DNA from: Listeria_A hofi
Lineage (GTDB): Bacteria; Bacillota; Bacilli; Lactobacillales; Listeriaceae
Reading direction: 5' to 3'
DNA length: 64,000 nt
Assembly: GCF_963575615.1 (NCBI RefSeq)
Contig: NZ_CAUYTL010000008.1
Span: forward strand, 1 to 64,000
Shown here one piece after another: positions 7,658-18,437 of the stretch. Positions within the stretch are counted from its first letter, which is position 1, and the number at the start of each line of letters is the position of its first letter. The notes beneath the pieces are model-generated. The model made no database searches and was not told where the DNA came from. It was given only the letters and a program-made list of their open reading frames with translations. A program made the translations under genes and the position numbers.

Positions 7658-8936
7658 CTATCCTTTGTGTCCTCCAACCATTGAAGCACGCCTCAACCCA
7701 GTTGCGCCGACTGCTAGGCTACTCGCATGCATCAAAGACTGAAAACCATAACGATCGCGTATCTTGTCGATCGTTCGCTCTAGCTGCTCTTGATTTACCG
7801 TTTGAACAGCATTCTCAAATAAGTTCAGTTGAGTACCATCTTTGTAGCGAATTTTACCCAATTGGATAGATAGACTACGAATAGGCTCATTTGCTACATG
7901 TTTACGAAATAGATACAATATATACGTATTTATCTTCTTGCTACTATCAGTTGGATGAATTTTCAATTGGGTTCCGAAGCCTTTTAGTGGGCTGTGGCGG
8001 CTATAGCCTATAGAAATATGAATAACGGATGTTTCTGCGTGCTCGCGTCGCAACCGCATCGCTATATCCTCTACCATTTCACGGATGACTATTTCGACCT
8101 CCTTGTGATTATGGTAATCGCGCTCTAATATTTGGCTCTTCCCGTAGCTCTTTGATAATGGCACGTATTTCTCCGCCAAGTCTGTGTAATCAATACCATT
8201 CGCATGATAAAAAAGCTCCTCCCCAACAATTCCCATCGCGTGGCGTAAATAATTTGGTTCTGTGTGTGCTAAATCATATACCGTATAAATGCCTAGGCGG
8301 TTCAACTGCACTTCCGTTCTTCTTCCAATTCCCCACATTTCTGTCATTGGCTTTACTTGCCATAGCTTATTTGGAACATCCTTGTAGCGCCATTCCGCAA
8401 TGCCGCTTGGTTGATGTTTCGCTTCGACATCTAGTGCTACTTTTGCGAGCAGTGGGTTTTCTCCAATTCCGATGGTGACATGTAATCGTAGTTCCTCTAA
8501 AATGTCTTGCTGTATTCGTTTCGCGATAGTCATTGTGTCACCAAATAAGCTATGTGAATAGGATACATCCAAAATAGCCTCATCAATAGAATAAATGAGC
8601 AAGTGTTCCGGACCTACATACCGCTTGAATATCGAAATAATCATTTCATTGACTTGCAAATAAAGCTTCATTCTTGGTTCTGCGACAACAATTCGCGTAT
8701 CTTCTGGGATTTCATAGCGCCTCGATCCCGTTTTTATATTAAATGTATCTTTCATTTTCTGAGTTGCTGCGAGAACTAGACCGCCTTGGCTTTCTTGATT
8801 ACTCATAACAACTAAATAGGCTTCTAATGGGTTTAGCCGCCTTTTCACACATTCAACTGATGCGAAAAAAACTCTTCACATCAATGCATAAAATGTCACG
8901 TTTTGGGGCATGTTCATAATCAATTAGCTGTACCAT
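7658..8936 (-). pseudogene. Y-family DNA polymerase (UmuC/UvrX-like), frameshifted
   Basis: The normal start at 8936 overlaps the end of the yolD-like gene and encodes MVQLIDYEHAPKRDILCI, then DVKSFF. The frame then breaks at a run of seven T (plus-strand A-run 8865-8871) and hits a stop. Removing one T restores SFFASVEC and joins the remaining 390-residue frame (from 8848), which carries the palm, finger and little-finger domains, including YSIDEAILD and the helix-hairpin-helix MWGIGRR. The break falls right after the first catalytic Asp, so this allele should be inactive unless slippage or a sequencing error is involved. Translesion polymerases of this type are SOS-induced. Confidence 0.8.
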
Positions 8937-9262
8937 TTCTCAATCCGCCTTTCTTCTACGTGGCGAATATTGGCCAGTTCTACCGCCTGAATCCCGCTAC
9001 TCGTTCGAATATAGATACTGTCTCCCTCGATGCCAATTAATTGTCCAACGATATCTGATTGTGCGTCAATTCCCACTGCTTGATACTCCTGGATAGCAAG
9101 CATGACATGATGCGAAGTTGCGTGAGTTAAGGTAGATTGAATAGTCGCCTCGTCCATTGCCACTTTCCAATGTGGAATTCGATTAGATTGCTCCATATGC
9201 GCAGTGTGCTCACTCAATATGAAACCGCCCCATTTCTTTAGTCCTCGATCTTTGTAGGCCAT
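8924..9262 (-). CDS. YolD-like protein
   Basis: A 112-residue protein with the MxYKDRGLKKWGGFILSEHT opening of the YolD family. YolD-like genes are typically paired with UvrX/UmuC polymerases, as here, where the stop codon overlaps the polymerase start by 13 nt. The role is probably to modulate the polymerase, but it is poorly defined. A LexA-type SOS box lies 75 bp upstream. Confidence 0.85.
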   Translation of the reverse strand: MAYKDRGLKKWGGFILSEHTAHMEQSNRIPHWKVAMDEATIQSTLTHATSHHVMLAIQEYQAVGIDAQSDIVGQLIGIEGDSIYIRTSSGIQAVELANIRHVEERRIEKWYS

Positions 9263-9318
9263 GATAAATCGCCTCCCGTTTATTGACTGGATGAAAACTC
9301 GCTACTATTTTCTCCATC

Positions 9319-9350
9319 ATTATATATAACAGTATACAAACATACGTTCT
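9319..9350 (-). promoter_or_regulatory. SOS promoter with LexA box
   Basis: On the minus strand, AGAACGTATGTTTG (9350-9337) matches the Gram-positive LexA consensus CGAACRNRYGTTYG at 13 of 14 positions. A TATAAT -10 lies at 9324-9319. It predicts damage induction of the yolD-umuC pair. Confidence 0.75.
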
Positions 9351-9422
9351 GTTTAGCAAGTCACTAAAGAACTATTTCAAATCAAGAACGAATAGGCTAG
9401 CGAATTTCCAATTTAAAACATC

Positions 9423-9462
9423 AAAAAAGCACATCCTAGTTCAATAAATAGCTGGGATGTGC
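9423..9462 (-). terminator. Terminator of topB
   Basis: AAGCACATCC and GGGATGTGCTT arms precede a T-run on the minus strand just after the topB stop. Confidence 0.8.
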
Positions 9463-9471
9463 TTCTAAATC

Positions 9472-11616
9472 TTATTTTAGTTTCAGTTTTGCCAATGCTT
9501 CTGCCATTGGGTTATTGAAGGGTTCTTCTTCTTTTTTGTTTTGTTTCTTCATGTAATTTGCAACTTCGCTTTTGGAGACATTTTTATTTTTTTCATTGCC
9601 TCGACGAGCGTTGAATGCCGAAAGTTTTTCGCGGTGCCCACAGGAACATGTGAAGATTTGTTTATCGCCTTCTCCGCGTAATTCCATACGTTTATGGCAT
9701 TTTGGACAGCGGGCATTGGTTGTTCTAGCGACGGACTCACGATGCCCACATTCGCGGTCTTGACACACGAGCATTGTGCCTTTTTTGCCTTTGACTTTGA
9801 GCATGAGTTTGCCGCAATCCGGACATTTTGTAGATGTGATATTATCGTGCTTAAATTTCTTATCGTTTTGCTTGATCTCTGTCACAGCTTTTTTTGCGTA
9901 ATCGCGCATTTCATTCGTAAATGTATTTTTATCTAGCTGGCCTTTTGCAATTTTAGATAGTTTTTGTTCCCAAATTGCCGTTAGTTCTGGTGATTTTAGG
10001 TCAGCTGGAACGAGCTCTAGTAATTGGCGACCTTTTGATGTGATCATGATATCTTTGCCTTGCTTCTCTAGAGAAAAACTGTTGAAAAGTTTCTCAATAA
10101 TATCAGCACGTGTTGCAACGGTACCGAGTCCGCCTGTTTCTCCGAGTGTTTTCGCCAATTCCTTCTTACCGCTGGATAGACTTGGGTTTTCCATGGCAGA
10201 TAGTAGCGTCGCCTCATTGTATCTAGCTGGTGGCTTCGTTTTGCCAGTTGTTAGCTGAATATCGCGAACTTTTAGCTGCTCACCTTTTTTCAGTTTGGTC
10301 ACTGTATCCGTATCGTTGTCTTCATTGTAAACAGCTTTCCAACCAAGTGATTTCACGACTTTGCCTTTAAGTCCAAATGTTTCACTGCCAATTTTGGCCT
10401 GAACAGCGGTTTCTTCGTACACAAATGGCGTGGAGAGCACAGCTAAAAAGCGCTTCACTACAAGGTCATAAATTTTGCGTTCACGGTCGTTGAGATCTGA
10501 TAAGCTAGGCATTTCCTCTGTCGGGATAATCGCGTGATGATCGCTTACCTTGCTGTTATCAACGAATGATTTATTGGCTTTGATTGGTTTTGATGCCACG
10601 GCGCGCGCAGGTTTTGCGTAAGGCCCTACACCACACGCTTCAACGCGTTCTTTCAACGTTGGCACGATATCCTCAGAAATAAAACGCGAATCAGTACGCG
10701 GATACGTCAAAATTTTATGACGCTCATACAGGGCTTGCATGATATTTAATGTTTCTTTAGCGGAAAAATCAAAGCGTTTATTAGCATCACGTTGCAGTTC
10801 TGTCAAATCGTATAAGCCTGGTGCATGCGTTTTCTTCTCCTTAACTGCTACATCTGTAATTACAGCTTCCTTGCCACTCAAACTCCGCGCAATTTTCTCA
10901 GCTTCAGCCTCATCGAAAGTTTGGCCCTTACTCCAAGAAAAACTGCCTTGCTCGGTTACCGCGGTTAATTGATAAAATTCTTTCGGTTTAAATTGGCGAA
11001 TATCATCTTCGCGCTGTGCAATCATAGCAAGCGTTGGCGTTTGCACACGTCCACATGAAAGTTGCGCGTTATATTTTGTCGTTAATGCACGCGTGGCATT
11101 GATTCCAACTACCCAGTCAGCTTCAGAACGCGCTTCCGCTGAGCGATATAGGTTTTCGTAGGCTTTTCCTGGTTGAAGACGGTTAAACCCTTCACGAATC
11201 GCTTTATCAGTCACAGATGAAATCCAAAGACGTTTAATCGGCTTTCTCACTTTGGCATAGTCGATAATCCACCGAGCTACGAGTTCACCTTCACGTCCCG
11301 CGTCTGTCGCGATGACGATAGAATCAACGTCTTTGCGCATCATCAGACTTTTCACAGTTTCGTATTGCTTTCGTGTTTGTTTGATTGGTACGAGCTTCAT
11401 CTTTTGCGGAAGCATCGGCAAATCTTCCATATTCCACGATTTATATTTGGCATCATAATTTTCTGGATCAGCGAGCGTGATTAAGTGCCCCAGCGCCCAA
11501 GTTACAATATATTTCGAACCTTCAAGGTAGCCACTCTTGCCCTGCTTACAGCCAAGAACACGCGCGATATCTTTCCCAACAGAAGGCTTCTCTGCTAAAA
11601 CTACTGTTTTTGTCAT
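9472..11616 (-). CDS. topB: DNA topoisomerase III
   Basis: A type IA topoisomerase of 714 residues that decatenates single-stranded intermediates. The Toprim domain at the N-terminus contains ATDAGREGE near 103, and the active-site Tyr lies in TYPRTDSRF near 309. The C-terminus has two or three four-Cys zinc modules (CPDCGKL, CQDRECGH, CPKCHKR, CSCGHREK), then a basic tail. It is a full-length TopB, corresponding to lmo2756. Gene order places it beside the helicase RecQ, which acts with topoisomerase III in resolving recombination intermediates. Confidence 0.95.
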   Translation of the reverse strand: MTKTVVLAEKPSVGKDIARVLGCKQGKSGYLEGSKYIVTWALGHLITLADPENYDAKYKSWNMEDLPMLPQKMKLVPIKQTRKQYETVKSLMMRKDVDSIVIATDAGREGELVARWIIDYAKVRKPIKRLWISSVTDKAIREGFNRLQPGKAYENLYRSAEARSEADWVVGINATRALTTKYNAQLSCGRVQTPTLAMIAQREDDIRQFKPKEFYQLTAVTEQGSFSWSKGQTFDEAEAEKIARSLSGKEAVITDVAVKEKKTHAPGLYDLTELQRDANKRFDFSAKETLNIMQALYERHKILTYPRTDSRFISEDIVPTLKERVEACGVGPYAKPARAVASKPIKANKSFVDNSKVSDHHAIIPTEEMPSLSDLNDRERKIYDLVVKRFLAVLSTPFVYEETAVQAKIGSETFGLKGKVVKSLGWKAVYNEDNDTDTVTKLKKGEQLKVRDIQLTTGKTKPPARYNEATLLSAMENPSLSSGKKELAKTLGETGGLGTVATRADIIEKLFNSFSLEKQGKDIMITSKGRQLLELVPADLKSPELTAIWEQKLSKIAKGQLDKNTFTNEMRDYAKKAVTEIKQNDKKFKHDNITSTKCPDCGKLMLKVKGKKGTMLVCQDRECGHRESVARTTNARCPKCHKRMELRGEGDKQIFTCSCGHREKLSAFNARRGNEKNKNVSKSEVANYMKKQNKKEEEPFNNPMAEALAKLKLK

Positions 11617-11748
11617 TTTAAAATTCCTTTCTGGATTGCGAGATATGTTTATTTTAACACAGAAATGGATTACATGTTTACTTCATCAAGCCTTCAACAA
11701 AACCCGAACAAAAGCCAATTCAAAGCTCCTGTCCGGGTACATCCTTAC

Positions 11749-12777
11749 TTATTCTTTTTTATCCTCATCTTTGTCCTTTTTCGAGCGTTTTCCTAACCAG
11801 AATGCGAGAAGTACGAGCAGAATCAGTGCTAACGCGCCACCTGCAATGTACCACCATGTATAGTCTTTTTCAAGATCTATTGCCTTATCATTTAGTTTCT
11901 TCGCATCGTCGCCCTTAATAGTGAATTCTTCATCCCATTTCCATGTATGATCCCCTGATGTTGCTACCATTTTCAAACGATATTTTCCGGCTTTGAGCGG
12001 CTGATTTTCCCAATCAATTGCATAATTAAAATTGGAATTTGGCGCCATTCTCAAATTATCGCGTTTTGCTTGATGTAAAACCTGATCATCCCCAGATTTG
12101 TAAATTTTTGCGTCAATCATTAGTGGTTTAATAATTGTCGCTTCTGTGTTTTGCAAGTTCGCCGTCACCACATTGCGATAATTGATTTGTTGCGGTTTAA
12201 TTTCGTGCAATTTCATGTCAGGCTCTACAACAGTATCATTTTCCGATAGTTGTACGCCGACCACGTATGCATAACGATTCTTGATTTGTACTCCTTCATC
12301 ATCTGCTTTTTTCGCATCAGAATTTTCTTTTTCAATGAACTGCAAGCCACCTAAAATAATGCCATCAAATGAAGTATCCGGCATGGTTACTGCAATCTTG
12401 ATTGTCTTACTGCTATTAGCTGGAAGTACAACCTCATCATCTGTTTTTGCAATCGATGAAAATGGTGTTTTGAGCGATTTATCCAATTTCGGATCAACCT
12501 GACTGTAATCGACAATCCCATTATCATTCGTCACCGCTGTATTTGCGTTCGTTTCCACTGTAATTTCTTTATCTGTGTCGTTCTTAAGTACAACCTCTAA
12601 ATCTTGTTTTTGGCCTAGCTTCATGCGCAAATCAAAATATGTCTTGGATTTATCGATTTGATTATCTGGAATAACTGCTGTCACCGAGAAATTTGCCGCT
12701 GCCTCAGGGCTCAACGGATGAAATAAAACCCCTATTAACATAATTGGTAATACTAAAAGTAACGTGACCTTCTTCAA
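11749..12777 (-). CDS. DUF916-DUF3324 WxL-interacting surface protein
   Basis: The 342-residue protein has a signal peptide, an Ig-like DUF916 domain (roughly 30-150), a DUF3324 domain (roughly 155-290), one transmembrane helix WWYIAGGALALILLVLLAFW and a Lys/Asp-rich cytoplasmic tail. This is the layout of WxLIP proteins, which bridge WxL-domain proteins and peptidoglycan in enterococci and Listeria. The TTG at 12777 is preferred because AAAGGAG is 9 nt upstream; the longer frame from 12834 adds a non-signal-like leader. Usually such genes sit in WxL clusters, but here the gene stands alone; a WxL-like protein lies 15 kb away at 26913. Confidence 0.85.
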   Translation of the reverse strand: MKKVTLLLVLPIMLIGVLFHPLSPEAAANFSVTAVIPDNQIDKSKTYFDLRMKLGQKQDLEVVLKNDTDKEITVETNANTAVTNDNGIVDYSQVDPKLDKSLKTPFSSIAKTDDEVVLPANSSKTIKIAVTMPDTSFDGIILGGLQFIEKENSDAKKADDEGVQIKNRYAYVVGVQLSENDTVVEPDMKLHEIKPQQINYRNVVTANLQNTEATIIKPLMIDAKIYKSGDDQVLHQAKRDNLRMAPNSNFNYAIDWENQPLKAGKYRLKMVATSGDHTWKWDEEFTIKGDDAKKLNDKAIDLEKDYTWWYIAGGALALILLVLLAFWLGKRSKKDKDEDKKE

Positions 12778-12881
12778 AAAACCCAACTCCTTTCCATTCT
12801 CTCTTTTAGCGAAATCTAATTTTACACACCTCACTTACAAATACCCTTTGAGTCTGCTTTAAAAACTTCAACCATAGAAAA

Positions 12882-12922
12882 AACAGCATTGAGACACAAA
12901 AATACTAGTCCCAATACTGCTT
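12882..12922 (-). terminator. Terminator of recQ
   Basis: The imperfect hairpin AACAGCATTGAGAC/GTCCCAATACTGCTT is followed by T-runs on both sides, so it may work in both directions. Confidence 0.65.
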
Positions 12923-14701
12923 TTACGCCCGTTTCTGCAATACTTCCAAAAACTCTGCGCCATATTTTCCCAATTTATTCATACCTACACCTTTAATTTC
13001 CAAAAACGCCTCTTCGTCTTTCGGTAGGTACTCACACATTTGCCGTAACGTTTCGTCGGAAAAAATAATATATGGCGGAACTTTGTGCTTCGATGCAAGC
13101 TCCCGGCGCACTTCTCGTAATTCGCCGAACAACCCTTCATCCACATCAATCGATACTTTCGTAACTTTTCGCGCTGTTTTCCGCGTGACTTTCTCTTTAC
13201 CTAGCAAAACGCTAATTGCTTCATTGGTCAGTTTTAGCGATGGAAATTGGCTATCTGTGTAACTCAGATATTTCTCTGCCGCCAAATAATCAATTAGCTG
13301 CAAAACATCTTTCTGCGAGCGATCCTTCATCAAACCGTGCGTCGATAACTCTTCCAAATGCCACTGCTGGATTTTCTGATCCTTTGAGCCAGTTAACACT
13401 TTAGCAACCATGACTTTTCCGAACCGCTCTTGCATTCTCTTAATACATGAAAAAACTTGCTGTGCCTCAATCGTGATGTCCTGCGCTTCTCGCGTATCAA
13501 GGCAATTCCCGCAACGTCCGCAATTCTCGCCTTCTTCGCCAAAATATTGCACAATATATTTCTGCAAACAAATCTCCGTGTAGCCGTAACCTGCCATTTG
13601 ACGTAGTTTCGCGTACTCGTTCTGCTTGCGCTCTTCGTCCATTTCCGATTGGTCAATCAAAAAATGCTGAATGTGCGTATCTTGTGGACCAAATAACAAA
13701 ATACAATCACTGGCTACACCGTCACGCCCAGCACGTCCCGCTTCTTGGTAGTAAGCCTCAATATTTCGTGGCAAATTGTAATGCATCACGTAGCGCACAT
13801 TTGACTTATTGATTCCCATACCGAATGCGTTCGTTGCTATCATTACACGCACATCATCATACAGAAACTTCTCCTGCCAACCGTTGCGTTCCTTATCCGA
13901 CATACCACCATGATATTTCCCCGTCGGAATCCCCTTCTTGCTCATCATCTCATACAACCGTTCCACTTCTTTACGCGTCGCCGCATACACGATACCCGAC
14001 TGTTCTGCGTTTGTTTTCACATAATCCAGCAAGTACTTGTCGCGGTTCTGCCCCTTCACGACCTGAAAAACTAGGTTCTCCCGTGCAAAACCCGTCTGAA
14101 CGATGCTATCCGCGCTAATGTTCAGCAACTTCATAATGTCCTCCGAAACCGTTGGGGTTGCCGTTGCCGTTAGTGCAATAATAAGCGGACGTGGATGAAT
14201 CCGATCCAGCGTGTTACACAGCGTCAAATAACTCGGACGAAAGTCATGCCCCCAATGCGAAATACAATGCGCCTCATCAATCGCAAATAGCGCAATATCC
14301 GTCGTGTCCACTAACCGTTGAAAACTCCCCGTTTCCAAACGTTCTGGCGCGATATAAAGCAGTTTTACCGCCCCATTTTCCGCATCCCAAAGTCGATTAT
14401 CAATCTCCGTACCCGTCAATGAACTATTCACAAACGTCGCTGGAATTCCTTGCTCATTAAGCGCATCAACCTGATCTTTCATCAACGAAATAAGCGGTGA
14501 CACCACAATCGTCAAACCATCCAAAACCAGCGCAGGAATCTGATAACAGAGTGACTTCCCGCCCCCAGTTGGCATAATCGCCAGTGTATCCTTACGTCCA
14601 TATAAATTCCGCAACACATCCTCTTGTCCATCACGAAACGACGAGTAGCCAAAGCTCTCCTGCAAAACCTGTTGCGATTTACTCCAATACTGTTCTATCA
14701 T
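12923..14701 (-). CDS. recQ: ATP-dependent DNA helicase RecQ
   Basis: A 592-residue 3'-5' DNA helicase. Visible elements are Walker A MPTGGGKS near 42, the DEAH box DEAHCISHWGHDFRP near 139, helicase motifs V-VI (TNAFGMGIN, QEAGRAGRDG), the RecQ zinc site with Cys in CLQKY and CGRCGNC near 390, a winged helix and a C-terminal HRDC domain (about 515-590). It is the normal size for Bacillus/Listeria RecQ and is adjacent to topB except for the inserted DUF916 gene. Confidence 0.95.
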   Translation of the reverse strand: MIEQYWSKSQQVLQESFGYSSFRDGQEDVLRNLYGRKDTLAIMPTGGGKSLCYQIPALVLDGLTIVVSPLISLMKDQVDALNEQGIPATFVNSSLTGTEIDNRLWDAENGAVKLLYIAPERLETGSFQRLVDTTDIALFAIDEAHCISHWGHDFRPSYLTLCNTLDRIHPRPLIIALTATATPTVSEDIMKLLNISADSIVQTGFARENLVFQVVKGQNRDKYLLDYVKTNAEQSGIVYAATRKEVERLYEMMSKKGIPTGKYHGGMSDKERNGWQEKFLYDDVRVMIATNAFGMGINKSNVRYVMHYNLPRNIEAYYQEAGRAGRDGVASDCILLFGPQDTHIQHFLIDQSEMDEERKQNEYAKLRQMAGYGYTEICLQKYIVQYFGEEGENCGRCGNCLDTREAQDITIEAQQVFSCIKRMQERFGKVMVAKVLTGSKDQKIQQWHLEELSTHGLMKDRSQKDVLQLIDYLAAEKYLSYTDSQFPSLKLTNEAISVLLGKEKVTRKTARKVTKVSIDVDEGLFGELREVRRELASKHKVPPYIIFSDETLRQMCEYLPKDEEAFLEIKGVGMNKLGKYGAEFLEVLQKRA

Positions 14702-15311
14702 TTTGACCTAGCACCTACCTTTATTTCCCGCTCAAAGCTTTTCTATCTATCCAGTATACCGTTTTTCACCAAACAAAAGAAGAGCTTTCGCGAAATCCGT
14801 TTTTTCACAGATCTCAAGCCCTTCAAAATTACTTTATCCTCGAGCTGTTGGATGAATACTTCGAAATGATAAACGATATGTTCACATTAATATCTATTTC
14901 CTTCTATATTTATCAAAATTTCACATTTTAGACATAATACTTTTCAAATAGGTAGTAAGAAGCTCATATTCTGCCATATTCGAAGTAACAATAACGCTTT
15001 TAAGTAAAAACCATCACATCAATTGATTTCATCATCGTTATGTTTCTTACAATAAAAAAAGCTATTTACATAATGACAAAAGCTGGTGTTTAAACAGCCT
15101 TTACACCGCTAACTCTCTATGCTAATATTTTACTTTGTAGGAGAATAATAAAGAATTTTATAGTACTTTTTTCAAAAATGTATTACAAAAGGAGGTTCTA
15201 ATTAAGCTAATCTCTATCAAAATCATGCCTATATACTTAGATAAAAACTACATTGAATATTGGCATTATTCCTATATTTAAATAAATAAGATTTCTTAAA
15301 GGAGAAACATA
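14702..15311 (+). other. Long intergenic region upstream of the adhesin
   Basis: About 600 bp with no credible gene. Besides the recQ promoter on the minus side it is A/T-rich and holds a possible -10 (TATGCTAATATTTT near 15118) and an unexplained strong ribosome-site-like AAAGGAGG at 15188 that is followed only by an 18-codon frame from 15225. It probably contains a long adhesin leader. Confidence 0.4.
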
Positions 15312-18300
15312 ATGAAAAACATAAGAAAATACCTAATAACTTTGATGTGCCTAGTCTTATCCTTGCAATCATTTAGTTTAATTGCAATTGCTCAAACTAC
15401 GTCTTCTACAGATAGTATCAAGACGACTATTACCGTTCCCTCTGGTTCCATCACAAATCGAGGTGAAGTGACTATTCAAATTGATCTTTCTGGTAGCGCT
15501 GGCTCTTTCACTCCTACAAACGGTGATCTTACCGTGACCGTACCGAAAGATATCGTGTATAATGTCACTGATTTCACATCGAAACTTGACTTACCAGTAC
15601 CATTCAAGTTGAAAACTATTACCTCAGATGCTACAAATTATAAAATCTTAATCTCTGTCGATACTACCTTGATTGCCTCGAATGAAGCCTTTCACGGTAT
15701 TTTTCAGATTAAATTTGGCGCACCGATACTGACAATTGGCGATGCGCATAACGATACACAGACTTTTTCTGTCGATTACGCGACCAAACACGATGACATA
15801 ACAGTCGCTGTTTCGAAAAAGAACCCGATTGTAAAACCAATTTTTGATAAGTGGTATAAAGGCGATTTGGATTCTAATAACGTCGCTGTTTTAAATACAA
15901 CGGCACCTGAGCAAAATAAATTCCAACTCGTCGTAAATTATAAGAGAATAGCTTTGAATGATGTTGTAATTACAGATAAACTGCCTGATGGAACCTCTTT
16001 AGTAGCTACTAATAAGAATTCTGTGATTCCTGGCAGCGGTCTAACAATTGATAACATTCGTATTTTAAAAGCGAGTTCATTTGATGAGGATGGCGTCGTT
16101 ACTGGCTACAAATACGTGACGGACGAATTCCAAGGCAAGATTAGTTACGATACAGTTACGCGTACTTTTACAGTAAATTTAGGTAATATGACAGTCGATG
16201 ATACGTACTTTATTGAATACGCTTTAAAAGTGGATGACCCTAATATTGGACAACAAGTGAATACAGCCAATTTCACTGCATCCAACGCCGTTTCCATTCA
16301 GAAAACGCTCCCTGTTAAGCCCATTCAACACTTTGGTACGAGTTACCTGCTAAGCAAGAGTGTGGATAAGCAAGTCCTCAACTACGATGAAAATACATTA
16401 ATCTACACGCTGAAACTGATGTCATTAGATGGCGCAAATATTCCAGCAGGTACAATTGTCACAGACCCACTCGACCCAAGAATTCACATTACTTCTATAC
16501 TTGACTATGATAAGAGCAAATTTGACATTCAATACGATGCAGATTCTGTGACCATAAAAACACTCGTCGACACACCAAAAAACGAGACAAACAGTTGGGC
16601 TTTTGAAGCGAATGTTTCTACTCTAAAAGTTGGTGATTCTCTTCTGAACTCCGCGTATCTCGACGTATCGAATAACATTATCCAGTCCAATACCGTAGCA
16701 ACGAAAAAATATGATGGACGAATTCAGATAGTGAAAAAAGATAATTTCGGAAAACCTGTAGCAGGTGCCGAATATACTATCACAGATACGAACGGCGCGA
16801 CAATGTTCCAAGGAAAAACGGATAAGGATGGAATTCTTCTATCCGCAGCATTACAAACTGGCACGTACACAATCGTAGAAACGGATGCGCCAGCAGGATA
16901 TGTTCTTGATAGCACGCCTCAAGTCGCGACGATCACCGAACAAGATACTGATCCAATTATACTTCAAACAAAAAATAACATTAAAACGGGCTCTGTAGAA
17001 CTTACGAAAGTCGATGCTGCAGACCATACTACTGTCCTAGCTAATGCCGTTTTCAACCTGTTAGATGAAAATGGTGCACTTCTGAAGCAAGGCTTGACTA
17101 CCGGTGCTGATGGAATTTTAACAGTGGCGAATTTGAATCCTGGGAAATACAGTTTTGTCGAGACCTCAGCACCTACTGGATACGTGCTGGATAGTACACC
17201 AATCCCGTTCGAAATCACTTTCGGCGATGATCAAACTCCTGTTGCGCTAGTCAAAGAGAACACCATGAAAAATGGGTCAGTTCAGCTAACAAAAGTTGAT
17301 TCAGACGACCACACAATCTTGCTTGAAGGAGCCACATTTAACCTACTGAATGAAAATGGCACGATTTTAAAGCAGAACTTAACGACTGATGATGCGGGAA
17401 TTTTGACAGTTGCTAATTTAAAACCTGGGAAATACAGCTTTGTCGAGACCTCAGCACCAGCTGGCTATATACTGGACAATACGCCTACTGAGTTCGAAAT
17501 CCCTTTTGGTGATGATCAAACTCCTGTTGCGCTAGTCAAAGAAAATACTATGAAAACCCGCTCTGCGCAACTAACAAAAGTCGATTCGGCTGACCACACA
17601 ATTCTGCTTGCTGGCGCTACTTTCGACCTTTTAGATGAGCAAGGTACAGTTTTGCAAACAGACCTAACTACTGATAAAAACGGATTTTTAGAAGTTACCA
17701 GTCTGAAACCTGGAAAATATAGTTTTGTAGAAACTGCCGCACCTGTTGGCTACACACTAGACAACACGCCCACCGAGTTCGAAATTCCTTTTGGTGATGA
17801 CCAAAGTCCTGTTGTGCTAGTCAAAGAAAATACTATGAAACATGGCTCTGTTGAACTAACAAAAGTCAATGCGGAGGATCATACAATTCTGCTATCTGGT
17901 GCTGTTTTTGATTTATTAGATGAGCAAGGTAACATTTTAAAAGAAGGCCTTACTACTGATGAAAATGGTTTTTTGACGGTGGCTGATTTGAAACCGGGGA
18001 GATACAGTTTTGTAGAAATACATGCACCGGCTGGCTATACATTAGATGGCACGCCACTCTCATTCGAAATTCCCTTTGGTGACGATCAGATGCCTATACA
18101 AGTGGTGATGGAGAACAGCGTAACTTTCCAACCAACTCCACCAATCGTGCATGATCCACCATTTGAGGAACAACCAACACCGGAACCACCCGCGATATAT
18201 CATCCAACACCAGTATCGCCGGCCATTCCAACCAAAGAAGCTCCCGTCATTAAAGAACCTGTCAAAAGAGCTCCAACGTTAGAAGAACCTAGCGCACCAA

Positions 18301-18431
18301 CTAAAGAGACATTAGTAAAACTGCCAAAAACCGGTGACAGTTCAGAACGCAACTTAATTTTATTTGGCTTACTTTTATGCACATTCGCTTCCTTAGTATT
18401 CATTGTACAAATAAGAACGAAGAGAAATTAG
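15312..18431 (+). CDS. LPXTG adhesin with SpaA/Cna-B isopeptide repeats
   Basis: A 1039-residue sortase-anchored surface protein. A signal peptide (1-28) is followed by an adhesin-like N-terminal region (about 35-470) with beta-sandwich and conserved-repeat character. Five SpaA/Cna-B domains occupy 470-935; the last four are near-identical 94-residue repeats starting GSVELTKVD and containing GKYSFVETSAPxGY, where Glu is the isopeptide-forming residue. In the fifth the motif is FVEIHAPAGY. A Pro-rich wall-spanning segment precedes LPKTG, a hydrophobic helix and a basic tail. It likely binds host or environmental polymers. No sortase gene is adjacent. RBS AAAGGAG precedes the ATG. Confidence 0.9.
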   Translation: MKNIRKYLITLMCLVLSLQSFSLIAIAQTTSSTDSIKTTITVPSGSITNRGEVTIQIDLSGSAGSFTPTNGDLTVTVPKDIVYNVTDFTSKLDLPVPFKLKTITSDATNYKILISVDTTLIASNEAFHGIFQIKFGAPILTIGDAHNDTQTFSVDYATKHDDITVAVSKKNPIVKPIFDKWYKGDLDSNNVAVLNTTAPEQNKFQLVVNYKRIALNDVVITDKLPDGTSLVATNKNSVIPGSGLTIDNIRILKASSFDEDGVVTGYKYVTDEFQGKISYDTVTRTFTVNLGNMTVDDTYFIEYALKVDDPNIGQQVNTANFTASNAVSIQKTLPVKPIQHFGTSYLLSKSVDKQVLNYDENTLIYTLKLMSLDGANIPAGTIVTDPLDPRIHITSILDYDKSKFDIQYDADSVTIKTLVDTPKNETNSWAFEANVSTLKVGDSLLNSAYLDVSNNIIQSNTVATKKYDGRIQIVKKDNFGKPVAGAEYTITDTNGATMFQGKTDKDGILLSAALQTGTYTIVETDAPAGYVLDSTPQVATITEQDTDPIILQTKNNIKTGSVELTKVDAADHTTVLANAVFNLLDENGALLKQGLTTGADGILTVANLNPGKYSFVETSAPTGYVLDSTPIPFEITFGDDQTPVALVKENTMKNGSVQLTKVDSDDHTILLEGATFNLLNENGTILKQNLTTDDAGILTVANLKPGKYSFVETSAPAGYILDNTPTEFEIPFGDDQTPVALVKENTMKTRSAQLTKVDSADHTILLAGATFDLLDEQGTVLQTDLTTDKNGFLEVTSLKPGKYSFVETAAPVGYTLDNTPTEFEIPFGDDQSPVVLVKENTMKHGSVELTKVNAEDHTILLSGAVFDLLDEQGNILKEGLTTDENGFLTVADLKPGRYSFVEIHAPAGYTLDGTPLSFEIPFGDDQMPIQVVMENSVTFQPTPPIVHDPPFEEQPTPEPPAIYHPTPVSPAIPTKEAPVIKEPVKRAPTLEEPSAPTKETLVKLPKTGDSSERNLILFGLLLCTFASLVFIVQIRTKRN

Positions 18432-18437
18432 CCAATT

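Noticed and set aside
15180..15300. A small gene behind AAAGGAGG near 15188
   Set aside because: The only start within range gives an 18-codon frame at a poor distance, with no similarity.
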